Program-made: the position numbers and the translations under genes
Part shown: piece by piece, positions 7,617-17,179 of the stretch
How positions within the stretch are numbered: the stretch's first letter is position 1
Layout of the letters: every line of letters begins with the position of its first letter
DNA from: Marivirga aurantiaca
GTDB lineage: Bacteria > Bacteroidota > Bacteroidia > Cytophagales > Cyclobacteriaceae
Assembly (NCBI RefSeq): GCF_016679925.1
Contig: NZ_JAEQBW010000008.1
Location: 62,001 to 126,000 of the forward strand
Direction: 5' to 3'
DNA: 64,000 nt
Notes under the pieces: generated by a model
The model's database searches: none
What the model was told of the DNA's origin: nothing
Seen by the model: only the letters and a program-made list of their open reading frames with translations

Positions 7617-7642
7617 CCTGTCTACCTTTTGAGGCAGACAGG
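7617..7642 (-). repeat. Intercistronic hairpin between ilvC and ilvA
   Basis: CCTGTCTACCT (7617 onward) pairs with AGGCAGACAGG (ending at 7642) with one mismatch or wobble and a short loop. It is not followed by a T-run on either strand, so RNA processing or mRNA stabilisation is more likely than termination. It could also be a short palindromic repeat. Confidence 0.55.
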
Positions 7643-7674
7643 AATGGAATCTATATAATTTGAAATTGTATCTG

Positions 7675-8721
7675 TTAAGCATTCTCAGGCCTCAGCTTTC
7701 TTACAGCCGCACCAGCCTGCCACATTTCAGAATCCTTCAATTCCCTCAATTCTTTTTCCAGCTCCACTCTGTAATCTTCTTTTTCGTTGGCAGTAATGGT
7801 TAGTTTGGCTTCATTTCCAGTTTCTACACTATCATATAGTTCTTCAAAAACAGGCTTAACGGCATCACGGAATTTTTTCCACCAATCCAATGCACCACGC
7901 TGGGCAGTGGTGGAGCAATTAGCATACATCCAGTCCATTCCGTTCTCAGCTACTAAAGGATAAAGTGATTGGGTAGCTTCCTCTACCGTTTCGTTAAAAG
8001 CTTCTGAAGGGGAATGTCCCTTTGAGCGTAAAAGATCATACTGAGCAGCAAATAGTCCCTGAATAGCTCCCATTAAGCTTCCTCTTTCTCCGGTTAAATC
8101 GCTATAAACCTCTTTCCTGAAATTGGTTTCAAATAAGTAGCCGGAGCCTACTCCAATTCCAAGCGCCAAACATCTTTCCAATGCTTTTCCTGTAGCGTCC
8201 TGGTGGATGGCGTAACTGGAGTTTAAGCCGCTCCCGTTCACAAATAATCTGCGTAAACTGGTGCCGGACCCCTTGGGGGCTACTAATATTACATCCACAT
8301 CTTTAGGAGGAACTATGCCGGTTTGATCTGAATAAGTAATGCCAAAGCCATGAGAAAAATATAAGGCTTTACCAGGAGTTAAATGTTTCTTTACTGTTTC
8401 CCATTGGGCAATCTGTCCTGCATCTGATAATAAATATTGTAAGATGGTGCCTTTTTCAGCAGCTTCTTCCAGTTCAAAAAGTGTTTTTCCGGGAATCCAG
8501 CCATCTTCCACTGCTTTGTCCCAGGTTTTGGAACCTTTACGCTGGCCTACAATTACGTTAAAGCCATTGTCTTTTAAATTTAGTGCTTGCCCGGGACCTT
8601 GCACTCCGTAACCTAAAACGGCAATGACCTCATCTTTCAAAACCTCCTGTGCCTTTTTTAAGGGGAATTCCTGACGAGTCATTACATTTTCTTCTATTGT
8701 TCCGAATTTTAATTTTGCCAT
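7675..8721 (-). CDS. ilvC: Ketol-acid reductoisomerase (IlvC)
   Basis: This 348-residue enzyme carries out the Mg2+- and NAD(P)H-dependent isomeroreduction of acetolactate and acetohydroxybutyrate in valine and isoleucine synthesis. The N-terminal Rossmann fold has GYGVQGPGQ (residues 37-45) followed by GQRKGSKTW in the cofactor-selecting loop. The C-terminal knotted helical domain contains DLTGERGSLMG and the metal-binding carboxylates. It follows ilvN by 78 bases within the leu/ilv run. Confidence 0.96.
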   Translation of the reverse strand: MAKLKFGTIEENVMTRQEFPLKKAQEVLKDEVIAVLGYGVQGPGQALNLKDNGFNVIVGQRKGSKTWDKAVEDGWIPGKTLFELEEAAEKGTILQYLLSDAGQIAQWETVKKHLTPGKALYFSHGFGITYSDQTGIVPPKDVDVILVAPKGSGTSLRRLFVNGSGLNSSYAIHQDATGKALERCLALGIGVGSGYLFETNFRKEVYSDLTGERGSLMGAIQGLFAAQYDLLRSKGHSPSEAFNETVEEATQSLYPLVAENGMDWMYANCSTTAQRGALDWWKKFRDAVKPVFEELYDSVETGNEAKLTITANEKEDYRVELEKELRELKDSEMWQAGAAVRKLRPENA

Positions 8722-8799
8722 TGTTCTTATGTTTTAATATATAGTGAATGATTACTTCTTATTGATTTTATTTTTTGTTCCTGTCATCTTTTCAGTTAT

Positions 8800-9330
8800 T
8801 TATAGCCTGGAGGCTTTCTCTACTTCCGAGTAATAGTCCTGGAATTCCTTCATGCGTTTAGAGATTGAAATTCTTCCCGAACGAACAAACTCCAAAATGC
8901 CATGAGGTTTGAGTTGTTCGAAAAGATCTTGCGTTTCTTCTTTAAAACCGGTTTTCTCTATAATGGTAAACTCCGGCTCTACAGCCAATAATCGCGCGTG
9001 GTGTTTTCTTACAATTTGCTCCACCTCGCGTGTTTGCGACAAAATATTGGTAGGCATTTTATATAATGCCATTTCCTGGTAAACAATATCTTCGTTACGA
9101 TGATAGAAAGCCTTGAAAATTTCGATTTGCTTTTCAATTTGCTTTACTACATTTTTTACATTTACCTCTTCCTCAGTGATAACAACTGTATATCTGTGGA
9201 TACCACTCACTTCACTTTCTGAGGCGGTAATACTCTCAATATTGATATGCCTGCGGGTGAAAATAGTAGTCACGCGATGCAGTAAACCAATCATGTTTTC
9301 CGTGTATATCGATATCGTGAATTGTTCCAT
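8800..9330 (-). CDS. ilvN: Acetolactate synthase small (regulatory) subunit
   Basis: This 176-residue protein starts with an ACT domain (FTISIYTENMIGLLHRV, then RRHINIESITASESEVSG), the binding site for branched-chain feedback inhibitors in this family, followed by the usual C-terminal activation domain. It should bind the large subunit encoded just upstream and confer valine sensitivity. A gap of about 140 bases separates it from ilvB, larger than elsewhere in the operon. I saw no separate promoter. Confidence 0.94.
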   Translation of the reverse strand: MEQFTISIYTENMIGLLHRVTTIFTRRHINIESITASESEVSGIHRYTVVITEEEVNVKNVVKQIEKQIEIFKAFYHRNEDIVYQEMALYKMPTNILSQTREVEQIVRKHHARLLAVEPEFTIIEKTGFKEETQDLFEQLKPHGILEFVRSGRISISKRMKEFQDYYSEVEKASRL

Positions 9331-9471
9331 ACTGCCTTAATTTAAGTTTCTTTAATTTTATTTTTTCCGATTGATTTTACTACCATTTGCATTTTACTTT
9401 TTGTCTACTGACTACTGCTATTGTCAACTGTTAGGCTACTATCGATCGGACTTTATCTTGTTTCCAGGTTC

Positions 9472-11199
9472 TCATTCTAGTCGTATTTCAGAGACCGAAG
9501 CACCTGTCGGAATCATGGGGAATATATTGTTTTCCTTCCCTACCAGTACTTCCAGTAAAAAGCTGCCGTCATGGGAAAGAAAGCGATGAATAGCACTTTC
9601 CAAATCTTCCCTTTCAGTTACTTTCTCAGCTGTAATGCCATATCCTTTTGCTATGATTTGAAAATCAGGATTAACCATGTCCACGGAGGAATAACGTTTT
9701 TCGAAAAAGAGATCCTGCCACTGCCGTACCATGCCTAAAAACTCATTATTGAGAATGAGGATTTTTACATCAACTCTGGTTTGAAACAGGGTGCCTAATT
9801 CCTGGATAGTCATTTGAAAGCCTCCATCTCCAATTACTGCAATAACCTGTCGGTGAGGAGCACCGAATTTAGCTCCTATGGCTGCCGGAAGAGCAAATCC
9901 CATAGTCCCCAATCCACCTGATGTTACATTGCTTTTCCACTGTCTAAAATTGTAGTAGCGTTGAGCAATCATTTGATGCTGACCTACATCGGTCACTATG
10001 ATGGCGGCTCCTTTGGAAATATCGGAGATTCTGCGGATCACTTCTCCCATGGTTATTTTATCATTCTCAGGAGGGAAAAGTTCATCTTTGATGACCATTT
10101 CATTCTCTGTAGTAATTAATTCCTTTGCCCTATGGAGCCAATCAGGATATTCCTTCGGAGTAATTGCTTTCGTGAGTTGATCTAATGATTCTTTGCAATT
10201 TCCTAAAACAGCCACATCAACCGTCACATTTTTGTTGATTTCAGCAGGATCTATTTCCAAATGAATGATTTTTGCCTGCTTTGCATAACGTGATACATCA
10301 CCCGTTACACGGTCGTCAAAGCGCATGCCCACTGCAATTAAAACATCACATTCATTGGTCATGATATTAGGCGCATAATTTCCATGCATTCCCAACATGC
10401 CAATATTTAGTGGATGATCAGTGTTAAGGGCAGATAATCCCATGATAGTCCATGCAGCAGGAATACCGGTTTTTTCAACAAATGCCTGAAATTCTTTTCT
10501 GGCATCAGCCAGCAGAATCCCATGGCCAAAAACAATGAGCGGCTTTTTAGCCGAATCAATTACTCTGGCTGCCAATTCAATGGCTTTTGAATCTATTTGC
10601 GGATTAGGTACATAGCTTCTGATGTGATGACATGGCTCATAGGTAAATTCAAAAGTCTCAAACTGGGCATCTTTGGTGATATCTATTAATACTGGTCCGG
10701 GCTTGCCACTTTTAGCTATATAAAAAGCTTTTGCTATAGCTGCAGGAATGTCTTTGGCTTTTGTAATTTGAATGTTCCATTTCGTCACTGGCATAGAAAT
10801 ACTTACTATATCAGTTTCCTGGAATGCGTCAGTGCCTATCATTTTGCTGGAAACCTGTCCTGTAATACATACTATGGCAGTTGAATCCAGTTGAGCATCT
10901 GCCAAACCTGTAATTAAATTGGTGGCTCCGGGACCTGATGTAGCCAGACAAACTCCGACCTTTCCGGATATGCGGGCATAGCCCTGAGCAGCATGAGTGG
11001 CACCTTGTTCATGTCGTGTCATAATGTGCTTTAACTCTTTTTCATAATAATAGAGCGCATCATACACAGGCATAATGGCACCACCCGGGTAGCCAAATAT
11101 AGTGTCCACCTTTTCTGCAATCAATGCTCTTACTAAAGCTTCCGCACCGGTAATAGTGGTTTTCTTTACTTGCGTTTTTGTTAATTGTGTGGGTTCCAT
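9472..11199 (-). CDS. ilvB: Acetolactate synthase large (catalytic) subunit
   Basis: This 575-residue protein has the three-domain thiamine diphosphate enzyme layout. The N-terminal part contains GYPGGAIMPVYDAL and the catalytic glutamate in RHEQGATHAAQGYAR. The TPP/Mg2+ motif is GDGGFQMTIQELGT with NNEFLGMVRQWQ. It condenses pyruvate with pyruvate or 2-oxobutanoate in valine/leucine and isoleucine synthesis. The ATG lies one base after the ilvD stop codon, so translation is probably coupled. The regulatory subunit gene follows downstream. Confidence 0.96.
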   Translation of the reverse strand: MEPTQLTKTQVKKTTITGAEALVRALIAEKVDTIFGYPGGAIMPVYDALYYYEKELKHIMTRHEQGATHAAQGYARISGKVGVCLATSGPGATNLITGLADAQLDSTAIVCITGQVSSKMIGTDAFQETDIVSISMPVTKWNIQITKAKDIPAAIAKAFYIAKSGKPGPVLIDITKDAQFETFEFTYEPCHHIRSYVPNPQIDSKAIELAARVIDSAKKPLIVFGHGILLADARKEFQAFVEKTGIPAAWTIMGLSALNTDHPLNIGMLGMHGNYAPNIMTNECDVLIAVGMRFDDRVTGDVSRYAKQAKIIHLEIDPAEINKNVTVDVAVLGNCKESLDQLTKAITPKEYPDWLHRAKELITTENEMVIKDELFPPENDKITMGEVIRRISDISKGAAIIVTDVGQHQMIAQRYYNFRQWKSNVTSGGLGTMGFALPAAIGAKFGAPHRQVIAVIGDGGFQMTIQELGTLFQTRVDVKILILNNEFLGMVRQWQDLFFEKRYSSVDMVNPDFQIIAKGYGITAEKVTEREDLESAIHRFLSHDGSFLLEVLVGKENNIFPMIPTGASVSEIRLE

Positions 11200-11200
11200 A

Positions 11201-12880
11201 TTATTGGTCGGTTATACATCCCAATGATGCGGATGAAACAAGTTTTGCGTATTTGTATAATGTACCTGTATGTTTTCTGAGAGGTCTTTCAGCTAAATTT
11301 TCTCTTCTTTTCTCAAGTATATCATCAGCTACTTTCAAAGTGATGCTATTTTTGATTGCATCTATTCTGATGATGTCTCCATTTTCTACTAAAGCCAATG
11401 GACCTCCCAGGAAAGCTTCCGGGGAAATATGGCCTACTACAAAGCCGTGGGTGCCACCCGAAAATCTACCATCAGTGATCAGCGCTACGGAATCACCTAG
11501 TCCCTTGCCCATGATGGCAGAGGTGGGTTTTAACATTTCCGGCATTCCGGGACCTCCTTTTGGGCCTTCATAGCGGATGACCACCACATCTCCAGATTGA
11601 ATTTCTCCATTGGCAATACCATCGTTGGTGGCAAATTCGCCATCATAAACTCGTGCTGTCCCTTCAAAAATTTCTCCTTCCTTGCCTGTGATTTTGGCTA
11701 CAGCCCCTTCCGGTGCTAAATTTCCTTTCAGAATTCTTAAATGACCTGATGTTTTAATGGGTGTTTTAGCGGAGTGAATAATTTTCTGGTTTTCTCCTAA
11801 TTCAGGTAAATCCTTTAGATTTTCAGCTATGGTTTTTCCCGTGACAGTCATGCAATTGCCATCCAGCAAACCTTCTTTCAGCATCTGTTTCATTACAGCC
11901 GGCACACCGCCTGCTTTATGTAAGTCTTCCATCAGGTACTTACCGCTTGGTTTCAAATCTGCTAGATAGGGTGTTCTGGCACTTATTTTAGCAAAATCTT
12001 CTAAAGTTAAATTGATGTCAAATGCGTGGGCAACAGCCAATAAATGCAAAACAGCATTGGTAGATCCTCCTAATACAGTAACTAAAGCTATAGCATTTTC
12101 AAATGAAGCGCGTGTAACTATCTTTCTTGGGCTTAAATCAGTTTCCACCAAATGTTTAATAGCTTTTCCGGCTGCATTACATTCCGCTTTCTTTTCCGGG
12201 CTTTGTGCCGGATTGGAAGAACCATACGGCAGACATAATCCTAAAGCTTCAATAGCCGAAGCCATGGTGTTGGCAGTGTACATCCCTCCGCATGCCCCTG
12301 GCCCGGGACATGCATTGGCCACTATACCATTGAAATCTTCTTCCGAAATGGTTTTAGCTTGTTTCTTCCCAAGTGCTTCAAAGGCTGAAACAACATCTAA
12401 TGCTTCTCCTTTAAAACAGCCTGGAGCAATAGTTCCACCGTATATAATGAGTGAAGGTCTGTCCAGCCTGCCCATAGCTATTAATGCTCCGGGCATATTT
12501 TTATCACAGCCTGTTACAGCAATTAGTGCGTCATAAGCCTGGGCGTTTACCACCGTTTCCATTGAATCAGCAATAATATCCCGGGAAGGCAAACTGTACC
12601 GCATGCCTGCTGTGCCCATGGAAATCCCATCACTTACGCCAATAGTATTGAAAATGAGCCCTACCCACTCTAAAGCCTTTATGCCTTTTTTTACTTCTAC
12701 CGCCAAATCATTCAGGTGCATATTGCAAGGATTCCCCTCAAATCCTGTGCTGCCAATGCCAATCTGAGGTTTTTTCAAATCTTCATCCGTCAAGCCAATG
12801 GCATGTAACATAGCCTGTGCTGCGGGTTGAGTGGGGTCCTGAGTAACTACTTTGCTATATTTATTGAGCTCTTGAGCCAT
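11201..12880 (-). CDS. ilvD: Dihydroxy-acid dehydratase (IlvD)
   Basis: This 559-residue iron-sulfur dehydratase converts dihydroxy acids to 2-oxo acids in valine and isoleucine synthesis. Cluster cysteines are visible in [20 protein letters not shown] and [16 protein letters not shown]. The C-terminal part has [17 protein letters not shown]. Length and motifs are normal. It starts 6 bases after the ilvE stop codon, consistent with one transcript downstream of the attenuator. Confidence 0.96.
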   Translation of the reverse strand: MAQELNKYSKVVTQDPTQPAAQAMLHAIGLTDEDLKKPQIGIGSTGFEGNPCNMHLNDLAVEVKKGIKALEWVGLIFNTIGVSDGISMGTAGMRYSLPSRDIIADSMETVVNAQAYDALIAVTGCDKNMPGALIAMGRLDRPSLIIYGGTIAPGCFKGEALDVVSAFEALGKKQAKTISEEDFNGIVANACPGPGACGGMYTANTMASAIEALGLCLPYGSSNPAQSPEKKAECNAAGKAIKHLVETDLSPRKIVTRASFENAIALVTVLGGSTNAVLHLLAVAHAFDINLTLEDFAKISARTPYLADLKPSGKYLMEDLHKAGGVPAVMKQMLKEGLLDGNCMTVTGKTIAENLKDLPELGENQKIIHSAKTPIKTSGHLRILKGNLAPEGAVAKITGKEGEIFEGTARVYDGEFATNDGIANGEIQSGDVVVIRYEGPKGGPGMPEMLKPTSAIMGKGLGDSVALITDGRFSGGTHGFVVGHISPEAFLGGPLALVENGDIIRIDAIKNSITLKVADDILEKRRENLAERPLRKHTGTLYKYAKLVSSASLGCITDQ

Positions 12881-12886
12881 AATTTC

Positions 12887-13777
12887 TTATATGATAGTTT
12901 GATTCTGTAAATCGTTGTATTGTACCTTTTGCCTATACATTTGGTAAAGGTTGTAGCCCAGCGAATCTTCCCAGTGTAGAGGAAAGGTAGTCTTGTCAAC
13001 GCTTGCAATGGGTGCAACTTCAGCAGCAGTACCAGTGAAGAAAGCACAATCGGCATCCAATAATTGAGATTTTGTAATTGGCTTTTCTGTTAGTTTGATT
13101 CCCAGTTCTCTGGCTAAGTCTATTACTGTTCTGCGTGTAATTCCCGGAAGTATATTTCCTCTGGAAGGGGTGAATAATTCACCATTTTTTTCAATAAAAA
13201 TATTGGCTCCTGATCCTTCAGATACATGACCTGTGTGATCTAAAAGAATAGCTTCATCATATCCGTTCTTCTTAGCTTCTGTTGTGGCTAAAATGGAGTT
13301 GGTATAATGGCCAACAACTTTGGCTTCCACATGTTGTGAGGCAGGATGGATCCGCTGATAGGAGGATATTTTGGCTTTTATAGGATTGTTGCCTAAATAT
13401 TTTTCCCACTTCCATGCACAAATAAATACATTTACTTCCTTTACCGGCTCCAGGGCCATATTGGCTCCTAAATAAACCAGAGGACGTATGTAGGCATCAG
13501 TTAAATTATTTTTATCTAATAATTCATAACTTATGCTTACCAATTCATCTACCGAATAGGGGAGGTCAATGTGCATTAATTGGGCAGAATAATGCAGCCT
13601 TTCAAAATGTTCATGTGCTTTGAAAATGTTAAATCCCACATCATTTTTATAGGCTCTTATCCCTTCAAATACACCATTTCCATAATGTAAAGTCTGACCA
13701 TATAAGCTGGTATTAGCTTCTTTCGCAGGAAGCCATTGACCATTTAAGAATACAAAAGTGTTATTGTTGTAGTACAT
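12887..13777 (-). CDS. ilvE: Branched-chain amino acid aminotransferase (IlvE, class IV)
   Basis: This 296-residue fold-type IV PLP enzyme carries out the last step for leucine, isoleucine and valine. Family signatures include LHYGNGVFEGIRAYK, the region around the PLP lysine (EAKVVGHYTNSILA) and DEAILLDHTGHVSEGSGANIF. It is the first gene after the attenuator; its ATG lies about 30 bases beyond the terminator T-run. ilvE and everything downstream to ilvA should therefore respond to charged-tRNA supply. Confidence 0.95.
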   Translation of the reverse strand: MYYNNNTFVFLNGQWLPAKEANTSLYGQTLHYGNGVFEGIRAYKNDVGFNIFKAHEHFERLHYSAQLMHIDLPYSVDELVSISYELLDKNNLTDAYIRPLVYLGANMALEPVKEVNVFICAWKWEKYLGNNPIKAKISSYQRIHPASQHVEAKVVGHYTNSILATTEAKKNGYDEAILLDHTGHVSEGSGANIFIEKNGELFTPSRGNILPGITRRTVIDLARELGIKLTEKPITKSQLLDADCAFFTGTAAEVAPIASVDKTTFPLHWEDSLGYNLYQMYRQKVQYNDLQNQTII

Positions 13778-13808
13778 ATGCGTTGTGTTTGTGTCGTTAG
13801 ATTTTAGT

Positions 13809-13840
13809 AAAAAAAAAGCGCCATCCTGTGGGATGACGCC
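13809..13840 (-). terminator. Attenuator terminator before ilvE
   Basis: On the minus strand GCGTCATCC and GGATGGCGC form a nine-pair stem (one G-T wobble) around a CACA loop, followed by nine T (13809-13817). The stem's 5' half is complementary to the leader arm at 13870-13877. Confidence 0.9.
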
Positions 13841-13871
13841 TTCTCAAAAAAATATATTTATGAGTTTTCCG

Positions 13872-13925
13872 TCATCCTTTTTCTTTTAGGATAATGACTG
13901 TAATAATTGTGGTAATGACGTTCAT
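13872..13925 (-). CDS. ilv operon leader peptide
   Basis: This 17-codon frame encodes MNVITTIITVIILKEKG. Twelve of the residues from position 3 to 13 and their neighbours are Val, Ile, Thr or Leu, the end products or precursor of the operon. It ends in TGA inside the antiterminator arm. An in-frame ATG eight codons upstream (13947-13949) overlaps the leuB stop as TGATG, so a 25-residue form made by translational coupling with leuB is also possible. Too short for standard gene callers, but position, composition and RNA pairing together make it convincing. Confidence 0.85.
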   Translation of the reverse strand: MNVITTIITVIILKEKG

Positions 13926-13948
13926 TGAATTTTGGAAAATGGTGTTCA

Positions 13949-15034
13949 TCAATTTGCTAATGCTTTATTCTTTGAATAAATAAATGAAGCTATTCTATCT
14001 CCCACTTCTTCAGTGGTTTTAGCGTTCTCTTTAAAGATATCTTCAGTGGTAAAACCTTTATCAAGGGATTTTTCGACTGCTTCTTGGATTAAATTACTTT
14101 CCTCATGTAACTGAAAAGCATATTCCAGTAACATGGCAGCAGAAAGAATAGAGCCAATAGGATTTGCTTTGTTTTTTCCCGCTACTTCCGGATAAGAACC
14201 ATGAATAGGTTCGAATAAACTTTGTCTTGTGCCTAATGAAGCTGATGGTAGCATGCCCAGTGAACCAGAAATAACTGAAGCTTCATCAGTAATTATGTCG
14301 CCAAACATATTTTCCGTTAATACCACATCAAAATGTTTAGGATTTTGAATGATCTTCATAGCTGCATTATCCACAAACATGAAATCCAATTCTATTTCAG
14401 GATATTGTCTGGCCAGCTTAGTGACTGTTTCCCTCCATAAGCGAGAGGTAGCCAGTACATTGGCTTTATCGACTAAGGTTACTTTCTTGCGTCTTTTAGC
14501 TGCTGCCTGAAAAGCGTAATGCGCAATTCGTTCAATTTCATGTTTAGAGTAAACACAGGTGTCAAAAGCTTTGTCCCCATCTTCTGATCTACCTCGAGGC
14601 TCTCCAAAATAAATACCTCCTGTCAATTCACGAAACACCACAAAATCCACTCCTCTTATAATCTCTTCTTTTAAAGGAGATATAGATAAAAGTACTTCGT
14701 AGCTATTCACAGGCCGTACATTGGCAAACAATCCTAATTTCTTGCGCATACTCAGCAACCCTTGTTCCGGTCTTACTTTTGCACTTGGGTCATTGTCATA
14801 TTTAGGATGGCCAATGGCTCCAAATAAAATAGCATCAGTAGTTTTGCATACTTTTTCTGTAGCTTCCGGGAAAGGGTTTCCTGTTGCATCAATGGCAACA
14901 GCACCAATTAGTGCCTCGTGGTAAATAAATTGATGATTGAAAACCTCAGCCACTGCATCAAGGCATTTTATAGCTTGTTTGGTCACTTCAGGACCTATTC
15001 CGTCTCCGGCTAATATTGCTATTGATTTCTTCAT
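13949..15034 (-). CDS. leuB: 3-isopropylmalate dehydrogenase (LeuB)
   Basis: This 361-residue protein oxidises and decarboxylates 3-isopropylmalate to 2-oxoisocaproate using NAD+. It has AGDGIGPEV at the N-terminus, RELTGGIYFGEPRG in the substrate region and ENMFGDIITDEASVISGSLGMLPSASLG in the cofactor/metal region. It follows leuD by 137 bases of structured, unusually G+C-rich spacer. Its TGA overlaps a possible ATG of the ilv leader peptide. Confidence 0.96.
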   Translation of the reverse strand: MKKSIAILAGDGIGPEVTKQAIKCLDAVAEVFNHQFIYHEALIGAVAIDATGNPFPEATEKVCKTTDAILFGAIGHPKYDNDPSAKVRPEQGLLSMRKKLGLFANVRPVNSYEVLLSISPLKEEIIRGVDFVVFRELTGGIYFGEPRGRSEDGDKAFDTCVYSKHEIERIAHYAFQAAAKRRKKVTLVDKANVLATSRLWRETVTKLARQYPEIELDFMFVDNAAMKIIQNPKHFDVVLTENMFGDIITDEASVISGSLGMLPSASLGTRQSLFEPIHGSYPEVAGKNKANPIGSILSAAMLLEYAFQLHEESNLIQEAVEKSLDKGFTTEDIFKENAKTTEEVGDRIASFIYSKNKALAN

Positions 15035-15096
15035 TTCTTTTTAAAAATATTTGCAATTACATTTTTTACATTTCGATGGCCCGTCACCCCCTCCAT

Positions 15097-15133
15097 CCCC
15101 GAACTTCCAAACCATGAGCGAGAGGAAGTGGGG
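15097..15133 (-). repeat. G+C-rich stem-loop in the leuD-leuB spacer
   Basis: CCCC (15097-15100) and CTTCC (15104-15108) can pair with GGAAG (15124-15128) and GGGG (15130-15133), with an unequal internal bulge. The flanking 15078-15155 is richer in G+C than the neighbouring spacers. It looks like a dispersed intergenic palindrome rather than a leuB leader; no open frame or T-run is present. Confidence 0.45.
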
Positions 15134-15171
15134 ATTGAAAAGGGTTTAACCTAAACGGGTTAACAACATTC

Positions 15172-15759
15172 CTAAATTCTGCTTTCTTCAAAAGCCGTAA
15201 TTTCATTTGATTTATTGAGTAAAAAATCTATATCATCAAAGCCATTGATCATACAATATTTTTTGTAATTGTTGATTTCAAAGCTTTCAGCAATTTCTTC
15301 ATTTTCAATGCTGATTAATTGCTCCTCCAGATTGACTTGCATAATGGTCTCAGGATCTTTTTCTACTATTTCAAATATCTTGGTCAATATTTCATCACTC
15401 ACTTGTACAGGTAGCAAGCCATTGTTAAGGGCATTGTTCTTAAAAATATCGGCAAAGAAACTGGATATTATCACCCTAAATCCATAATCATATAAAGCCC
15501 AGGCCGCATGTTCACGGCTTGATCCACAACCGAAATTTCTTCCAGCGACCAATATTTCACCTGAAATACCTTTCTTATTTAGTATAAATTCAGGGTTAGG
15601 GCTATCATTTTCCAGATAGCGCCAATCCCTGAATAAATTATCCCCGAAGCCCTCTCTACTCACCGCTTTTAAAAAGCGGGCGGGGATAATTTGATCTGTA
15701 TCCACATCTTCCATCGGAAGTAAAACACATGTGGAATATAATCTTATGAATTTTTCCAT
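15172..15759 (-). CDS. leuD: 3-isopropylmalate dehydratase small subunit (LeuD)
   Basis: This 195-residue swivel-domain subunit pairs with LeuC to isomerise 2-isopropylmalate to 3-isopropylmalate. Signatures are [19 protein letters not shown] and [17 protein letters not shown]. The length is normal for the bacterial small subunit. It starts 3 bases after the leuC stop codon, so the two subunits should be made together. Confidence 0.96.
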   Translation of the reverse strand: MEKFIRLYSTCVLLPMEDVDTDQIIPARFLKAVSREGFGDNLFRDWRYLENDSPNPEFILNKKGISGEILVAGRNFGCGSSREHAAWALYDYGFRVIISSFFADIFKNNALNNGLLPVQVSDEILTKIFEIVEKDPETIMQVNLEEQLISIENEEIAESFEINNYKKYCMINGFDDIDFLLNKSNEITAFEESRI

Positions 15760-15762
15760 CTT

Positions 15763-17163
15763 TCAGTCTTTTAATAAGTCCCTTACATCTGTAACTCTAC
15801 CTGTTAAGGCAGCTGCAGCAGCAGTCAAAGGACTTGCCAGCATTGTTCGTGCGCCAGGCCCTTGCCTTCCTTCAAAATTTCTATTGGAAGTAGATACACA
15901 ATATTTTCCTTTTGGGATTTTATCTTCATTCATACCCAAACATGCAGAACAACCGGACTGTCTTAATTCAAAGCCTGCTTCTTTTAATATCAGATCAATA
16001 CCTTCTGCAATAGCTTGTTGTTCCACCTGCCTTGAGCCGGGAACAATCATGGCCTGCACATGCGCTGCTTTCTTTTTACCTTTCACCATATCAGCCACCA
16101 ATCGCAAATCTTCAATACGCGAATTGGTACAGCTACCTATGAAAACAAAATCAATTTCATGGCCCAGTAATTGGCTTCCGCCCTGTAGTTCCATGTATTT
16201 CAATGATTTTTCCAATCCTGAGGAGGAAGTGCCATTGACTTGCGGAATAAACTGTGTAATTCCCATACCCATACCAGGATTTGTGCCATAGGTAATCATA
16301 GGTTCTATGTCCTCTGCTTTGAAATAATATTCAGCATCAAATTTTGCATCAGTATCTGTTTTCAGCCTTTGCCATTCGGCCAGTTTCTTTTCCCATTCAT
16401 TGCCAACAGGAGCAAATTGTCTTCCTTTAATGTATTCGAATGTTTTTTCGTCCGGTGCAATTAAACCACCTCTCGCCCCCATCTCAATACTCATATTACA
16501 AATGGTCATGCGTGCTTCCATTGATAAAGCCTCAATAGCAGATCCGCAAAATTCAATAAAGTGGCCAGTTCCCCCACTTGTGGTTAATTGGGAAATAATG
16601 TACAGCACTATATCTTTGGAAAGTACGCCTCTCTTAAGTTCACCATCTACCTGTATTTTCATGGTTTTGGGTTTACGCTGCAGCACACATTGAGTAGCTA
16701 AAACCTGCTCTACTTCGCTGGTGCCAATACCAAAAGCAATATTTCCAAAAGCACCATGGGTAGAGGTGTGGCTGTCTCCACAAACAATAGTCATTCCCGG
16801 TTGCGTAATCCCTAATTCAGGACCTATAACATGCACTATGCCTTGATAAGGATGTCCCAGGCCATATAATTCCACTCCAAACTCTTTGCAATTTCTAATT
16901 AAAGTGTCCACCTGATGCCTTGAGAGGACATCTTTGATAGGTAAATGTTGGTTTTCGGTAGGTACGTTATGATCTGCTGTGGCAATAGTATGTTCTGTTC
17001 GGTAAACAGGGATGCCTCTTTTCTTTAGTCCGGCAAAAGCCTGCGGGCTAGTTACTTCGTGGATAAAATGTTTATCAATGTAGAGTACTTGTGGTCCCTC
17101 TTCAACAGTGTGAACCACATGGGTATCCCATATTTTATCAAATAATGTTTTTGCTGCTGCCAT
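15763..17163 (-). CDS. leuC: 3-isopropylmalate dehydratase large subunit (LeuC)
   Basis: This 466-residue aconitase-superfamily protein carries the iron-sulfur active site of the leucine-pathway isomerase. Visible motifs are [24 protein letters not shown] and the paired cluster cysteines in [13 protein letters not shown]. It follows leuA by 16 bases and precedes leuD by 3. Length is as expected. Confidence 0.96.
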   Translation of the reverse strand: MAAAKTLFDKIWDTHVVHTVEEGPQVLYIDKHFIHEVTSPQAFAGLKKRGIPVYRTEHTIATADHNVPTENQHLPIKDVLSRHQVDTLIRNCKEFGVELYGLGHPYQGIVHVIGPELGITQPGMTIVCGDSHTSTHGAFGNIAFGIGTSEVEQVLATQCVLQRKPKTMKIQVDGELKRGVLSKDIVLYIISQLTTSGGTGHFIEFCGSAIEALSMEARMTICNMSIEMGARGGLIAPDEKTFEYIKGRQFAPVGNEWEKKLAEWQRLKTDTDAKFDAEYYFKAEDIEPMITYGTNPGMGMGITQFIPQVNGTSSSGLEKSLKYMELQGGSQLLGHEIDFVFIGSCTNSRIEDLRLVADMVKGKKKAAHVQAMIVPGSRQVEQQAIAEGIDLILKEAGFELRQSGCSACLGMNEDKIPKGKYCVSTSNRNFEGRQGPGARTMLASPLTAAAAALTGRVTDVRDLLKD

Positions 17164-17179
17164 TTTTAACTTCCCTTAA

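Larger units (their letters stand above)
13809..13949 (-). promoter_or_regulatory. Transcription attenuator of the ilvEDBNCA genes
   Basis: All parts of a classical attenuator are visible on the minus strand. A leader peptide with five Ile, two Val and three Thr codons ends at 13872. Its stop codon overlaps the arm GGATGACG (13870-13877), which can pair with CGTCATCC (13831-13838). That second arm is also the 5' half of the terminator hairpin at 13818-13840. A stalled ribosome on the Ile/Val codons would leave the antiterminator free to form; a ribosome reaching the stop would mask the first arm and allow termination. An internal alternative, GTCATTATCC within the leader with GGATGAC, can form the protective hairpin with a bulge. 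Confidence 0.85.
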
